Below, one piece after another: positions 53,655 through 64,000 of a stretch of DNA of 64,000 nucleotides. The first letter of the stretch is position 1; every line of letters begins with the position of its first letter. The stretch covers positions 29,542,695 through 29,606,694 of the forward strand of contig CM055271.1 in the NCBI GenBank assembly GCA_029237695.1, given 5' to 3'. This DNA is from Conchocele bisecta (lineage: Eukaryota > Mollusca > Bivalvia > Lucinida > Thyasiridae). The notes under the pieces were generated by a model. It saw only the letters and a list, made by a program, of their open reading frames with translations. It was not told the origin of the DNA and did no database searches. The translations under genes and the position numbers were made by a program.

Positions 53655-54705
53655 GTCGGCACACGAATGCCCCCGCTGGCAGCCAAAGAAAACGAGGCAT
53701 ATTTGATTATAAGCCATTTACCCGAGCGTTAAGGTTTCGAACGCAACAAGTCTGTGACCTTGACCCTGGGCTTAGCGGGGGTGGGACGAATGTGGATTTG
53801 TCACAGGGCAGTAGAGGACCATTGGAGCAATGCGTGTGTGAAATGTGAAGCAGATCCGAGGAAGGAAACAGAAATTATAAGCCATTTACCCAGCGTTAAG
53901 GTTTCGAAAGCACCAAGTCTGTGACCTTGACCCTGGGCTTAGCGGGGCGGGACGAATGTGGATTTGTCATAGGGCGGTAGAGGACCATTGGAGCAAATGC
54001 TGTGTGTGAAATGTAAAGCAGATCGAAGAGAACAAAGAATATTCCCGGGAGGGCAAGACACAGGACAAATCGAGCCAAGGAAACAGAAATTATAAGCCAT
54101 TTACCCAGCGTTAAGGTTTCGAACGCACCAAGTCTGTGACCTTGACCCTGGGCTTAGCGGGGGCGGGACAAATGTGGATTTGTCACAGGGCGGTAGAGGA
54201 CCATTGGAGCAATGCGTGTGTGAAATGTGAAGCAGATCCGAGCAAGGAAACAGAAATTATAAGCCATTTACCCAGCGTTAAGGTTTCGAAAGCACCAAGT
54301 CTGTGACCTTGACCCTGGGCTTAGCGGGGGCGGGAGGAATGTGGATTTGTCACAGGGCGGTAGAGGACCATTGGAGCAATGCGTGTGTGAAATGTGAAGC
54401 AGATCCGAGCAAGGAAACAGAAATTATAAGCCATTTACCCAGCGTTAAGGTTTCGAAAGCACCAAGTCTGTGACCTTGACCCTGAGCTTAGCGGGGGCGG
54501 GACGAATGTGGATTTGTCACAGGGCGGTAGAAGACCATTGGAGCAATGCGTGTGTGAAATGTGAAGCAGATCCGAGCAAGGAAACAGAAATTATAAGCCA
54601 TTTACCCAGCGTTAAGGTTTCGGGACGTACTACGTACGTACGTACGTACGGACGCCGGTAACACTATATGCCCCCCTCACCATTCGGTGGCGGGGGCATA
54701 GAAAT
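53655..54705. repeat. GGGGGCATA-ended element with 167-bp tandem array
   Basis: The ends ACGAATGCCCCCGCTGGC (about 53660) and GGTGGCGGGGGCATAG (about 54685) are inverted. Between them are tandem units marked AAGCCATTTACCC at 53711, 53879, 54094, 54261, 54429 and 54595: steps of 168, 215, 167, 168 and 166 bp. The long unit contains a 48-bp insert. Conserved words: CCTTGACCCTGGGCTTAGCG and AGGACCATTGGAGCAATGCG. The open frames it creates are not genes. Confidence 0.85.
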
Positions 54706-54839
54706 AAGACAATAACTAGATCTGCATCAACATACATGTTATAACAAAGCTTTTCTGAAAATAATTTGGTATACAGGTCAATTACATGTAAAATCTGGCC
54801 AGCGTAGTAAGGGTTAAACCTGTACTAAAGTGGAGGTGT

Positions 54840-55199
54840 ATTATAGGAATGAATGGCCGTTTTGTGGAATTTATCGGGGTATAAACTTGGAAAAGTCGCA
54901 GGAATACTGGACGAAGGCCAGAAGGCCTCGTCCAGTATTCCCGCGACTTTTCCAAGTTTATATCCCCGATAAATTCCACAAAAAGGCCATTCATTTCTTA
55001 TAATTCCAGCATTTGAAATAAATTCATCAAGAAAATGTGTTTATTTTCCGTTTTCTTAAGAATTATTTTAACTGCGCCTCATGGTTATGGAAAGTAGTTC
55101 GGCGTGGGAGTTTACTGGGATATAAATTTTGGACAGAGACTTGCTACGGGCCAATCAAATGTTAGGGAATTGTGTAAATATTTTTGTGCTAGAATTATT
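54840..55199 (-). mobile_element. Long-hairpin foldback element, copy 3 (inverted)
   Basis: Reverse orientation of the elements at 19343 and 30282. The hairpin (ATTATAGGAATGAATGGCC arm) comes first, then the 200-bp block ending at GCTAGAATTAT. Here the inner GCTGGAATTAT reads CTTATAATTCCAGC and the outer end is mutated (GTGCTAGAATTAT). Confidence 0.9.
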
Positions 55200-55317
55200 G
55201 TAACAATGACATTAACAATGAATACATAACACATGCATATGCAGACTATTGTATTGTGCAAGTTTAAACAATGTTATTATATTTTGAAGACTGTTCTTGA
55301 TATAGTTCTGAATAAAA

Positions 55318-55986
55318 TGGCTGCTTCTAGAAGAAGCGGTTCAAGAACTTTTCTTGTACTGAGTACTAGAACTGTTTTGCCGATTCTAGAACTTTCTGAT
55401 CTTGAACTAAATAATTCTTAAACAGTTCAAGAACAGTTCTTGAACTGTCAGTTGTAGAAACTATTTCTTGAACTAATAGTTCTTGAACTGTCAGTTGTAG
55501 AAACTATTTCTTGAACTAATAGTTCTTGAACTGCTACTTGAACTGAATTTCAAGAACAGTTCTTGAACTAGCAGTTCTAGAACTGGCCATTTAATGTTCT
55601 TGAACTAGTTTCATGAACATTTTTTGAACTGCATTTCAAGAACAGTTGTAGAACTAGCAGTTCTAGAACTGGCCATTTAATGTTCTTGGAACTAGAACAT
55701 TTCTTGAACCTATGAAGAATTGTTCTTGAACTAGCAGTTCTAGAACCGGCCATTTAATGTTCTTGAACTAGTTTCATGAACATTTCTTGAACTGCATTTC
55801 AAGAACAGTTGTAGAACTAGCAGTTCTAGAACTGGCCATTTAATGTTCTTGGAACTAGAACATTTCTTGAACCTATGAAGAATTGTTCTTGAACTAGCAG
55901 TTCTAGAACCGGCCATTTAATGTTCTTGAACGTTCCAGAACTGTTCTAGAACTCGGTTCAAGAAGTTCTTGAAATTCTCACATGGG
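55318..55986 (+). repeat. Palindromic-word array 4 (AGTTCTAGAACT type)
   Basis: Words AGTTCTAGAACT, GTTCTTGAAC/GTTCAAGAAC and TTCATGAA fill the array. GGCCATTTAATGTTCTTG recurs at about 55584, 55671, 55748, 55833 and 55911: alternating steps of about 86 and 78 bp, that is a 163-bp higher-order repeat. It ends ATTCTCACATGGG (55974-55986), the shared terminal motif. Confidence 0.88.
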
Positions 55987-56183
55987 CTCTTTCACAGGCT
56001 GCTGTGGAATCGTCACTGAACTGAACTGGACGTGACAAGAGACTGGTGCATGCTCTGGGCATACTCTTGCGGAGCAAGCTGATTATTTATTGTGAACACT
56101 TGTGATAAAATTTGGATTAATTATACTCATTGTATCAGGGTATGGGACCATGTGGTTTCCGAAAGTTTCTGAACAAATTTATA

Positions 56184-57699
56184 TACTGAAGAGCTTTAGA
56201 AACGCAACACCTATATGTTGCGATATTTTATAATATATATGAAATTCATCAATTTTATGATTACCCATATTCATTATTTTCCACACTACACACGGCAAAC
56301 CGGTTCTCCCACTTGTCCGCTGTTTCAATAGCCCGCATTAGCAGCACGTGCACGAATGCTTTTGTGGCGTGGCTTGCCCGTGCAATTTAATTTCGCTAGT
56401 AAATCAGTGTGTATATGATATCCTTGTGGTCGGGGCTAACAATTTTGCCAGGAATTTGTAAGTTTAGACCTGTCTTGAAGATGCCGCTCTCGATTCCGAT
56501 TCCAGGAACCAAATTATCGGCATGTTGCAGTCTGGCATAAGTCAACGTGATGCTGCGAGACGCTTTAACGTCAATGTTTCGACAATTTCTCGACTCAATC
56601 AGAGATTTTTTAGTGACAGGCAGCACCAAGGACCGTCCTAGACCAGGCCAACCGCGAGTGACGACGCAACGGCAGGACGTATTCATACGTCAACGTCATC
56701 TGCGGAATCGCTTTGTTACGGCAGTTTCAACCGGTAGAACCGTCGTTGGGAGACACGGAAGGAACATTAGTCGTTTCACTGTCAGCAGGAGACTCAAACA
56801 ACTTGGAATTCGGTGTCGGAGACCATACAAGGGCCAGATATTACGAGACGTCACCGACTTGATTAGACGTCGCTGGGCCTGAACATAAACTGAACGTACA
56901 ACGTCAAAACTGGGATAAAGTGGTTTTCTCGGATGAGTCGTGCTTCGCCTTGAGTTTTGCTGATGGCCGAACACGAATATACCGTCGAAAGAACGAACGG
57001 TTTGCCGACAACTGTGTGATCGAACATAACCGATTTGGCGGCGGAAGCGTCATGGTTTGGGGTGCCATAAATAGTGGATTTCGTTCTGAGTTGATCATTG
57101 TGAATGGAACTCTCACTGCCCGACGCTACATTGACGAGATTCTCAATCCAGTCGTGATTCCACTCCTTCGACGTCATGGCCGCAATCAACGCCTGACGTT
57201 GCAACAGGATAACGCTCGCGCTCATTCTGCAAGATTGACCCAGGACTTTCTCAGAGACAGTCGTATTGATGTGATGGACTGGCCAGCCGTTTCCCCCGAC
57301 TTAAACCCAATAGAGCACGTATGGGATGAACTGGGGAGAAAGTTACGTCAAACGTCAAAACCAACCAGTAAACGTCAGACAGTTGGGTGCCGCATTGAAG
57401 AAGGAGTGGAACAACATCCCCCGACGTACCATTCGACGTCTGACAGGATCCATGAGGGAGCGTCTTCGTGCTGTGATTGAAACACGTGGTGGACACAATC
57501 GCTATTAAAAGGTGAGTGAAATGTGCTGACCCCTGCCTCGTTCAGTGGACGTTTTAAGCGACAAGATGATAGTTGAGCAACTTTGGCTCTAGTTGACATT
57601 CTTCGTAAATGAGGAATGTTTGATTTGCAAAAAAACGCATTAAAATGTAAAGATATGTACCTACATATATAGGTGTTGCGTTTCTAAAGCTCATCAGTA
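56184..57699 (+). mobile_element. Tc1-family element, complete ends, 1512 bp
   Basis: TA at 56184-56185 and 57698-57699 flanks inverted repeats: CTGAAGAGCTTTAGAAACGC then AACACCTATAT at the left and CTGATGAGCTTTAGAAACGC then AACACCTATAT on the other strand at the right. The interior is a single transposase pseudogene. Size, TA target and protein all fit Tc1. Confidence 0.93.
56481..57508 (+). pseudogene. Tc1 transposase, DD34E, at least three frameshifts
   Basis: The N-terminal helix-turn-helix part is legible as IIGMLQSGISQRDAARRFNV then NVSTISRLNQRFF. The frame then slips at a T6 run near 56610 into VTGSTKDRPRPGQPRVTT. The second HTH/linker runs to CRRPYKGQIL and slips again near 56875. 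The catalytic part has VVFSDESCF (first Asp), GGGSVMVWGA, LQQDNARAHSARL (second Asp) and WPAVSPDLNPIEHVWDELGR (Glu). There are 34 residues between the second Asp and Glu, so DD34E. A further slip near 57350 leads to LGAALKKEWNNIPRRTIRRL and ends GGHNRY with TAA at 57506. No clear initiating Met precedes the first HTH. Confidence 0.9.
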
Positions 57700-58044
57700 T
57701 ATATTATAAGCATTGAATTTATTTTTATGTCTTCAAACTAACCTGAATGGTTGCAAACTATTAGGTTGCTATGAAATCGTCCTAATAATAAAAATCTGCC
57801 TACTCTAATCACTCAATAAACAAACCATAGACCATTCCGTTATACACACAGCCAGTTGGCTAGTCCGCTATTTAGACCCTTCCTATTATTTTTAGGACGC
57901 TATCAAGGTGCAGGTATATTTTGTATCTCCCATAATTTCGTTCTAATTTTGAATTTATGCCGTGTATTGTGCCTTATTTGTCATTTGATATTGTTCAATA
58001 CATATTATTGTCACTCAATTGTGTTGCGTGATTAATTCTCCATT
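57700..58044. other. Spacer
   Basis: AT-rich with no gene; may include the left flank of the DIRS remnant. Confidence 0.35.
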
Positions 58045-59660
58045 GTGTTTTTTGGGTTTTTCACTGTGTTTTACACTGTGTCACATATTTTCGCGGTTCG
58101 CGTGTACGCGATTCGTACCCTGACGGGTTCGTCCCATAATGGATTCGCTCCCGTGACACATAATTGTTGCGTATTTGCGGTGTCTTCTATCGGGTTTTGT
58201 AGTACAATACCTGTTAGCATGCCGCAATCACGCGCTTCGTGTGGGCACATGACTTCTCCGTGGGACACTCATAAGGACAGGTGCTTTGCCTGTTGCGGGT
58301 GTTGCAAGGAGAGGCCATGTGATTTGTCCGTCCGTTGGACGGATACGACGTGGGGCAGGGCTGGGTCTCGTAGGTCCCATACCTCACGGTCGAAGAGTCT
58401 GTTTCCGCGTCCCAGCTCTTGGGAGCGGTGGTGCCTTCCGAGGTAGGTAAGGCTTCGGAGGGTGCTTCAGATGGGATCCCCCCATTGGGGGGGGTCGGGT
58501 TACGTTGAGAAAGTACGGTCGGGTTCTCTGACTTCGTAACTTTCCTCATGTGATAGGCCGGTGATCCATGCAGGGGATACCGGGCTGCTGGGTCCGGTGC
58601 TTGATCCTATATCACCCGGTTCTCATAGAGCTTTACCTATCACAGGGTTGCTGCGGCCGGTGCTTGATCCCATATCACCCGGTTCAAAGCGGACCCAGCC
58701 TCTCACAGGAAACTCAGGGACACATCAACATGTTACAGCTTTTGGCAGTGTTCCGGGGGTTGACAGCGGCGGATTCTGTTCTGCACGGGCAGGTGGTTAT
58801 GGTTTCTGCGGTCATCTTCGGTTCTGACGGAATGGCTTCTGCATCCGTTGGTGTCCAGTGCTATCTTGTCCGGATGGGGGTATCCATTTGTGGATTTGTT
58901 GCGGCAAGGCTCAACCGTCGGTTGCCACTGTTTGTGTCTCCGGTGCCCTGCCATCGGGCTTTGGCAGTGGACGCTTGTCCTTGTCTTGGATCAGTCAGGA
59001 CGGGTACACGTTTCCACCGTTCGTGATGCTGCTCCTAGTCTTCCGGAAGATTCGCGTCGTTCAGTCACGGATCGCTCATGTTGGGCCAACCAGGAGCTGG
59101 TTCGTTATGCCTTTGGTCCTGCTGACAGTCCGGCCTATAGTTCTTCCGGTCAGCCAGGTTTTTCTGTCTCAGCATGGAGGGTAGACTCCTATGTGCGTAT
59201 GATTAACCTTCACGCCTGGCGGTTATCAGGCGGGCCTTCAGTCGCGGGAGTATTTCAGATGACGCTGCCTAGGTCATCGCTCAGTCTCAGCGTCCATCCA
59301 CCTCTAAGTTGTTTGACGCTAAGTGGAGAGCCTGGGTGGATTGGGGCCATCGTCAGTCGGTCGATCCGCTCAATCCCACTATAGGTGAATTAAGTGATTT
59401 TCTTTTGTTTCTTTTTATTCTGGCCTTCGCTTTGGCTTAGCATAGAGGCTAGTTCCTTGCTTTCTGTTGGTCAATCAGATTTTGTCTGTGGGAGGAACTC
59501 GGTTAGTTTTTCCTATGAACCGGGATTTCTCCCTCAGATACTTTATCCCTCCTCACATGATCTGGAACCAGTTGTGGTTCCGGGCCTCCCTCCGTCACGC
59601 CTGTCAGCGGCAGTGGATCACACTTTCTGTCCAGTCCGTGCGGTGAAGCATTAGGTTCGG
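58045..59660 (+). mobile_element. DIRS-type retroelement remnant without reverse transcriptase
   Basis: Parts legible in order, across shifting frames: a Cys-rich gag-like segment (CGHMTSPWDTHKDRCFACCG then C-x4-C, 58236-58330); an RNase H start (HINMLQLLAVFRGL, 58724); the connection region (LNRRLPLFVSPVPCHRALAV, then TFPPFVMLLLV and TRSWFVM); the LHAWRLSGG motif (59208); and a tyrosine recombinase N-terminal part (PSTSKLFDAKWRAWVDWGHR, then LSDFLLFLF). A recombinase C-terminal part follows (VVVPGLPPSRLSAAVDHTFC then PVRAVKH). The reverse transcriptase between gag and RNase H is missing, as is the middle of the recombinase. Order and motifs are those of DIRS elements; the clade cannot be fixed. 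Higher GC than its surroundings. Confidence 0.8.
58585..58700 (+). repeat. Two 62-bp units inside the DIRS remnant
   Basis: GGTGCTTGATCCYATATCAC then CCGGTTC, followed by TATCACAGGG/TCTCACAGG, occurs twice, at about the position where the reverse transcriptase should be. It may mark the deletion joint. Confidence 0.7.
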
Positions 59661-60467
59661 AAGAATTAGGACATCCGGTCCGACCGTAAAGTTTCTTCTT
59701 ACCAACTTTAGGCCAACGGGAGGTATCGCTATCCATTGTCTTCCGTTGGATAGATAGGGCCATTACTTGAGCTTATACTACAGTAAGTGGTTCTGCAGCT
59801 GGGTTATTTAGGCCCTAAATGCACGAGGTGCGTGTAGTCTCAACTTCTTTCTATGATCGCTCTCTGCACTGGCAGGAGATGCGTAACTGCCTACTGTTAC
59901 GTTTTTTTCCGTATTTGTTCCGGAAAATATGTTACATATACGGTAGTACGGATTACAATTAAAAGTACGTTTTTTAATAAAATCAGCGCGGGTATATCTG
60001 GAAATAATTATTTCGTTTCACAATTCAGCCAATAATCCTATTGTTTTATTTACCCGTAATCATACTCGTCTAGGTGCTTACCATTTGATTATTCAAGCGC
60101 TCAGAGATATTGATTTATTCATCACGTAAATTCGTATAATGTCTGCTCTAAAGCGTGCAGCCAACAAATTTGGGGATTGTTTTATCGGAAGAAGTGAGGA
60201 TAACACATCTGTTCATCAATGATTACAGCGAGACATGGCCCAATTTGGTCCTGTTACAGTGCGGTGATGTTTTTGCGTCTTGCAAGCAGTGTTATTGTAG
60301 TTTTCGGTTGCTCATGGTAGCCGAAACTAGGGCCAAGGCTATATAAAAAGTTATTTTATGCATATAAGTGAGTACTGTTTCAAACACGACCTTTACATTA
60401 CACTGCCAAGGGATACCAGTCGACAAATATAGCTCGCTCGTCATTGCACACATTTTAAGGGCTATAT
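59661..60467. other. Spacer downstream of DIRS
   Basis: No gene supported. A short ORF from ATG 60139 (MSALKRAANKFGDCF, ending at a TGA about 80 bp on) has no recognised domain. GACCTTTACATTACACTGCC near 60390 begins homology with 60788 and 46397. Confidence 0.35.
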
Positions 60468-60830
60468 AAGCATTGAATTTATTTCATTTCGCTATAGTCA
60501 TCGTCAAGTTCAGAGGATGGGGTATATACTGGACCCATGGCAGCTACCTGGGGAGGCAGCCAAGAAGGGGTGTAAGAACGTGTCGTGGAAAGGAAGACGC
60601 CAGACACAGGGAGTCTAGACAGGATGTGTTGGGAACAAGGGGAATGGGAAGAGCCTCAAGACACTCAGCGTATTAGAGATCTCACTCCGAGTGACATAAC
60701 TCTTGCTTATAAAGTTTGTCCAATTCACGTAACAGCCTATTTTTCAACACCTCGACAAACATGTGTGTATTAAAATGTTTCAAACACGACCTTTACATTA
60801 CACTGCCCAGGGATACCAGTCGACAAATAT
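60468..60830 (+). repeat. Third copy of the 45.6-kb exon-like segment
   Basis: Repeats 45574-45834/46104-46346 at distance (GAGGATGGGGTATATACTGG, then GGAGGCAGCCAAGAAGGGGT). Flanks carry GACCTTTACATTACACTGCC then GGGATACCAGTCGACAAATA both before (60390) and after (60788), so this unit lies between direct repeats. Confidence 0.75.
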
Positions 60831-62099
60831 AGCACAATAAGCATAAATAATATAATTGCTACTTCTACGTGAAACGTATTCACTTCAAATAAACTACAGA
60901 AAGCACAAAATTTAGCCAAGCTATGCAGGCGGCTTGTTACCTAATTACAACTGCACCCAATAGCCGACATATTTTCAGTTTATGGAGAAGGATAGTCGAC
61001 TTATGGCTGCGACTTGGCCAGAGACTGATTTTTTGTCTCATCTTTGTGCCTCGACTTATGGAGCGGCGGGTAGGTAGACTTATGGCTAGGAATATACTTT
61101 TAGACATTCCTGAAGATTGTACGCGATACAGATAGTTGTTGGTTTTATGATATCTGTGGTACTTTTATGCGGTTGAGAACTACAGTAAAGCTCCACCTAA
61201 CGACCGTTCCGTGCCCAAGGTCAAATTACTAGAAACTTGCGTTAGTGTTTTTCTTAAATCCGAGTTAAAGTTTTTAACTACCCAATATCTTCAATACTTC
61301 TTTATCACCATCCATATTTTCATTCTATAGCCCACCCTTGCAGCCCCCATGCCCAAGGTCAAGGTCAAATTATTCTGAAATTTGCGTGAAAGTTTTTGTA
61401 AAATCTGCGTTTTTAAGTACCCAATACATGAATACAGGCTACACTCGTTTACTCAAGTCACTTACGTCGAAATCACCGGTTACCGTATTTAGCAGTGTAT
61501 TACGCGCATTTTTTCAGCCCCATTTTTAATCCAGAAGTCACCCTGCGCGATATAAGTAGGAACATAAATTTCAAACATTTTTTCCAACTGATTTCTGCCA
61601 GTTTCACGCAAACAAAACAAGCCCGGAAACGGAAATGTCAAATTTTGACAGACGTTTAAATACGTATAGTGTGAAACAAGAGAAAAGGAATCAATCGATA
61701 TGAATGGGTGCGGTAAGTATAGATTGATGGTAAATTGGTATATTTTGGGATTTAATATAGCCAGGCTCGTAACATAAGAGGCTACGTGTATTAGAGGAAA
61801 TTTACGTGTTTTCTGTATTTACGCTGGTGTACCGATCTCTTATCGGTCAAATGTTGCCTGTCAGGTATTGTTTGGTTGTACATTTTCAAAGTGACGTCAC
61901 ACGTCTGCCATTCTGTGAATAATTAATGAGGACAGATCATCTCAATCCCATAAGCGCTTGATGTAAGATTTTAGATGCTAAATCAAGCGTCGCGCACATT
62001 CAGATCGCATTCGGTAACACTCGGTAATGGTCGTTTTTCGTTGCTAGGTGCCGACTAGGTGTTACTATTTTTGTAAAGTATTGACAAGTATTCACGCAT
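60831..62099. other. Spacer
   Basis: No gene supported. 61190-61400 contains two diverged copies of CCCAAGGTCAAATTA, like a dispersed repeat. A possible tiny start exon (ATGAATGGGTGCG|GTAAGT, 61700) is not supported further. Confidence 0.35.
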
Positions 62100-62180
62100 C
62101 AATACCTTATGACATGTGCGACCAGCATAGCCCCTGATTCATCTGCGCATACACTGTATGGGGCTATGCTGGAATGTCGT
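62100..62180. repeat. Degenerate hairpin of the piggyBac A type
   Basis: CATGTGCGACCAGCATAGCC and ATGGGGCTATGCTGGAATGT are partly complementary arms around TTCATCTGCGCATAC. Same family as 8363 and 8744 but without TTAA-flanked ends nearby. Confidence 0.6.
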
Positions 62181-64000
62181 GTATTCAGGTAGTACCTATG
62201 TATGTTGTTAAACCTAATCAATAAACAGTTAATACACACTATCTGTACCTCCGTATATCCACGGTGGTCCACAGTGTCAATATTTGACTGGGGGGAATTG
62301 TTTAGGGCCCATTTCTCGTGTGCAGGTCACTAGTAGGGAGTTATTATCGCCTTGGGGAAGAAGTTTACACATGGCTGCTGTGTGTTTGCGATTACGGGTA
62401 ATTATGATGTACACGAATGGCAAATATGGTGGAATTATATACAACAAATTTCTTCGTAAGTAGGTTCAATAAGTTTATTACATGCATCATGAATTTTTAT
62501 TAAGCATATTAATGAGCAAATAACAATAAATATAACATACTTTTAGACAATATAAAGTCTAATTTATGCCATAAAGCTGACCTTTGGCGATATTTTTCTC
62601 TTCGAGAGAGCCTAACAGCACACGTTCAGCATTGTGGATGTGAACTCGGAATTAAATTTTCTTATACGTGACGGAATTTCCGCCAATTTTTTTTTTTTTT
62701 GTTGCGCGCTATAGACGCGAACTATTTTCCCCCCCCCCAAAATATAGATGCGCGTTGTACACCAGTGCGCGCAATACACGGCTAAATACGGTACGTCGAA
62801 TTACTAGCACAGTCCCGTTTAAAATCCTATTATTTTCCATATAACTAAGTTCGGTTAAGTCAAATTTCGATAACTCAAATTTTCCGTTTATTCAAAGGTA
62901 TATTTAGGTCCCGAAAACGTAAATCTACTGTATTTCACACTCGTTAAGTCGAAATGTCAATTTGCGGAGGTAAGTAGAAGTTTGTCACCTGCAGTTTACC
63001 TGATCAAAGTCGGGTATTCAGACCGTAGTTAAAGGTGTTTGCTGTTGACACTGATTAAACAGGACTCACCCGAAATGACCGTCGGTGATCATTAAGTGGT
63101 GAGCAATAAATGGCAACTATTTTAATTGGACTGGCATTAAATGCTTTTACTTGAACGTTAGATGGGGATCGATTGTGATATTATTCTAACTGTATTTACT
63201 GTGTACATGTATGTGACGTTTTGTGTTTAATTTAAAACTGTAATTACATACAGTGCAACAATCGAAACTGGTGTGGATTCAGATTATACAGTATAGGGAC
63301 GAAACATTGAATGGGCGAGTTTTATGTTCTAAACATATATTGTTTGTACAATCAAGTCTGGTCAGAAATAATCATTTATAATAGTGTTACAAATCAGTAT
63401 TTCTTGTTGTTTTGTGTTGTTTCCGTGTATAATTTATTAAAATAATTTATAAAATATTATGTTCTTGTTATTATTTATTTCATTGGTGAACTGAATATGT
63501 ACATATCGCTACATGCGCATGTCACGTGTGCCACATCCGGGTTATCTATTAATTACACACAGACATGCATATGTGTATTTGTAAACAAACCGAAAGTGTT
63601 TAAATGTGATGTCTTAGAAACAGCATTTAACATGTATCCATGTACATTTAATTGCTAAAATAAATCATATTTACTACTCAAGGCTACATCAGCAAGTAAT
63701 CATTTGGTTCTAACTGTCAATAAAATAGTTTGTTGTCCGACAGGTTGCGTACTACGGATACGTCAAACTACGGTTAACTCAGTCTTTTTTTATCTCCCTT
63801 CAAATTCGAGTAAGTGAGTGTGGCCTGTATCTCCAATCCGATTGCTCTAACCAGATACATATACAGATATAAGCGTCACTAGATTTCGCCATTATCCCGC
63901 AATATTCGAAGACAGACAAAGCAAAACAAGAAGTAAAACAGAAACAAAATGGTCGAGCAAACCACAAAATATTGTTGGTTCGATTGGGACGATCAGACAA
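62181..64000. other. Gene-free end of window
   Basis: AT-rich. Homopolymers of T and C occur at 62688-62740. Patches with repeated TAAATACGGTA/TACCGTATTTA words are shared with 61480-61500. No exon, RNA gene or transposon could be supported. Confidence 0.4.

Noticed and set aside
53597..54661. ORFs in the 167-bp array
   Set aside because: Repeat-derived, short and differing between units.
60468..60773. New gene at 60.5 kb
   Set aside because: It is a copy of the 45.6-kb segment with a stop in each candidate frame; listed as a repeat.
62688..62740. T-run/C-run as a regulatory element
   Set aside because: Simple homopolymers next to a dispersed-repeat patch; no further support.

Overview
The window reads as nuclear DNA of an invertebrate animal, most likely a bivalve or other mollusc. 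It is AT-rich and intron-containing, genes are sparse, and there are no bacterial-style operons or rRNA. It carries piggyBac, Tc1, hAT-end and DIRS remnants, plus several dispersed repeats of a kind I associate with bivalve genomes (a repeat with GCTCACCT ends, a CCCGTTT-AACGGG repeat, a GGGGGCATA-ended repeat). The species call is inference from repeat style, not proof. Layout, 1-20 kb: the window opens in the 3' end of a cysteine-rich (CXC) protein gene whose last codons are also the first unit of a 46-bp minisatellite. Exon-like pieces follow at 1.7-3.0 kb, then a palindromic-word array (4.4-4.9 kb). A complete piggyBac (A, 5731-9234) has TTAA duplications and 15-bp terminal repeats but has lost one catalytic Asp. 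Next come a dispersed repeat, a frameshifted SGNH-hydrolase-like gene (10.8-11.5 kb), and a string of phase-compatible exons (10.5-14.7 kb). A 1.65-kb element with about 180-bp terminal inverted repeats lies at 16.5-18.2 kb. Layout, 20-45 kb: a second complete but decayed piggyBac (B, 20623-24029) is followed by a third (C, 25.5-27.0 kb, close kin of A) and an N-terminal piece of a fourth (D, 28.9-29.4 kb). From 32.6 to 43.5 kb two parts of one basic/coiled-coil gene family flank BEN-like exons (35.1-37.7 kb and 40.2-41.9 kb), a truncated retroelement ORF1-like gene (38.0-38.7 kb) and a 370-bp exact-length duplication. TTAA-flanked piggyBac-type MITEs and a foldback MITE sit nearby. Layout, 45-64 kb: a tandemly duplicated exon-like segment (third copy at 60.5 kb), large dispersed repeats (47.4-50.0 kb), a piggyBac C-terminal fragment E (52.5-53.2 kb), a 167-bp tandem array (53.7-54.6 kb), a fourth palindromic array (55.3-56.0 kb), a complete but dead Tc1 element (56186-57697) and an RT-less DIRS remnant (58.0-59.7 kb). 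The last 3 kb hold no recognisable gene. How the parts relate: almost nothing here looks like an intact autonomous gene. The host-like exons have sensible splice sites and matching phases. The transposons are whole at their ends but broken in their coding parts, so the region is a graveyard in which non-autonomous hairpin elements outnumber their sources. The most unusual signal is a set of four arrays (near 4.4, 27.6, 42.6 and 55.3 kb). Each is built from different self-complementary words, yet all end, in the same orientation, with the same degenerate 13-nt motif, WTTYYYDCWNGGG. That suggests a common mechanism or element family that is not defined by its repeat sequence.
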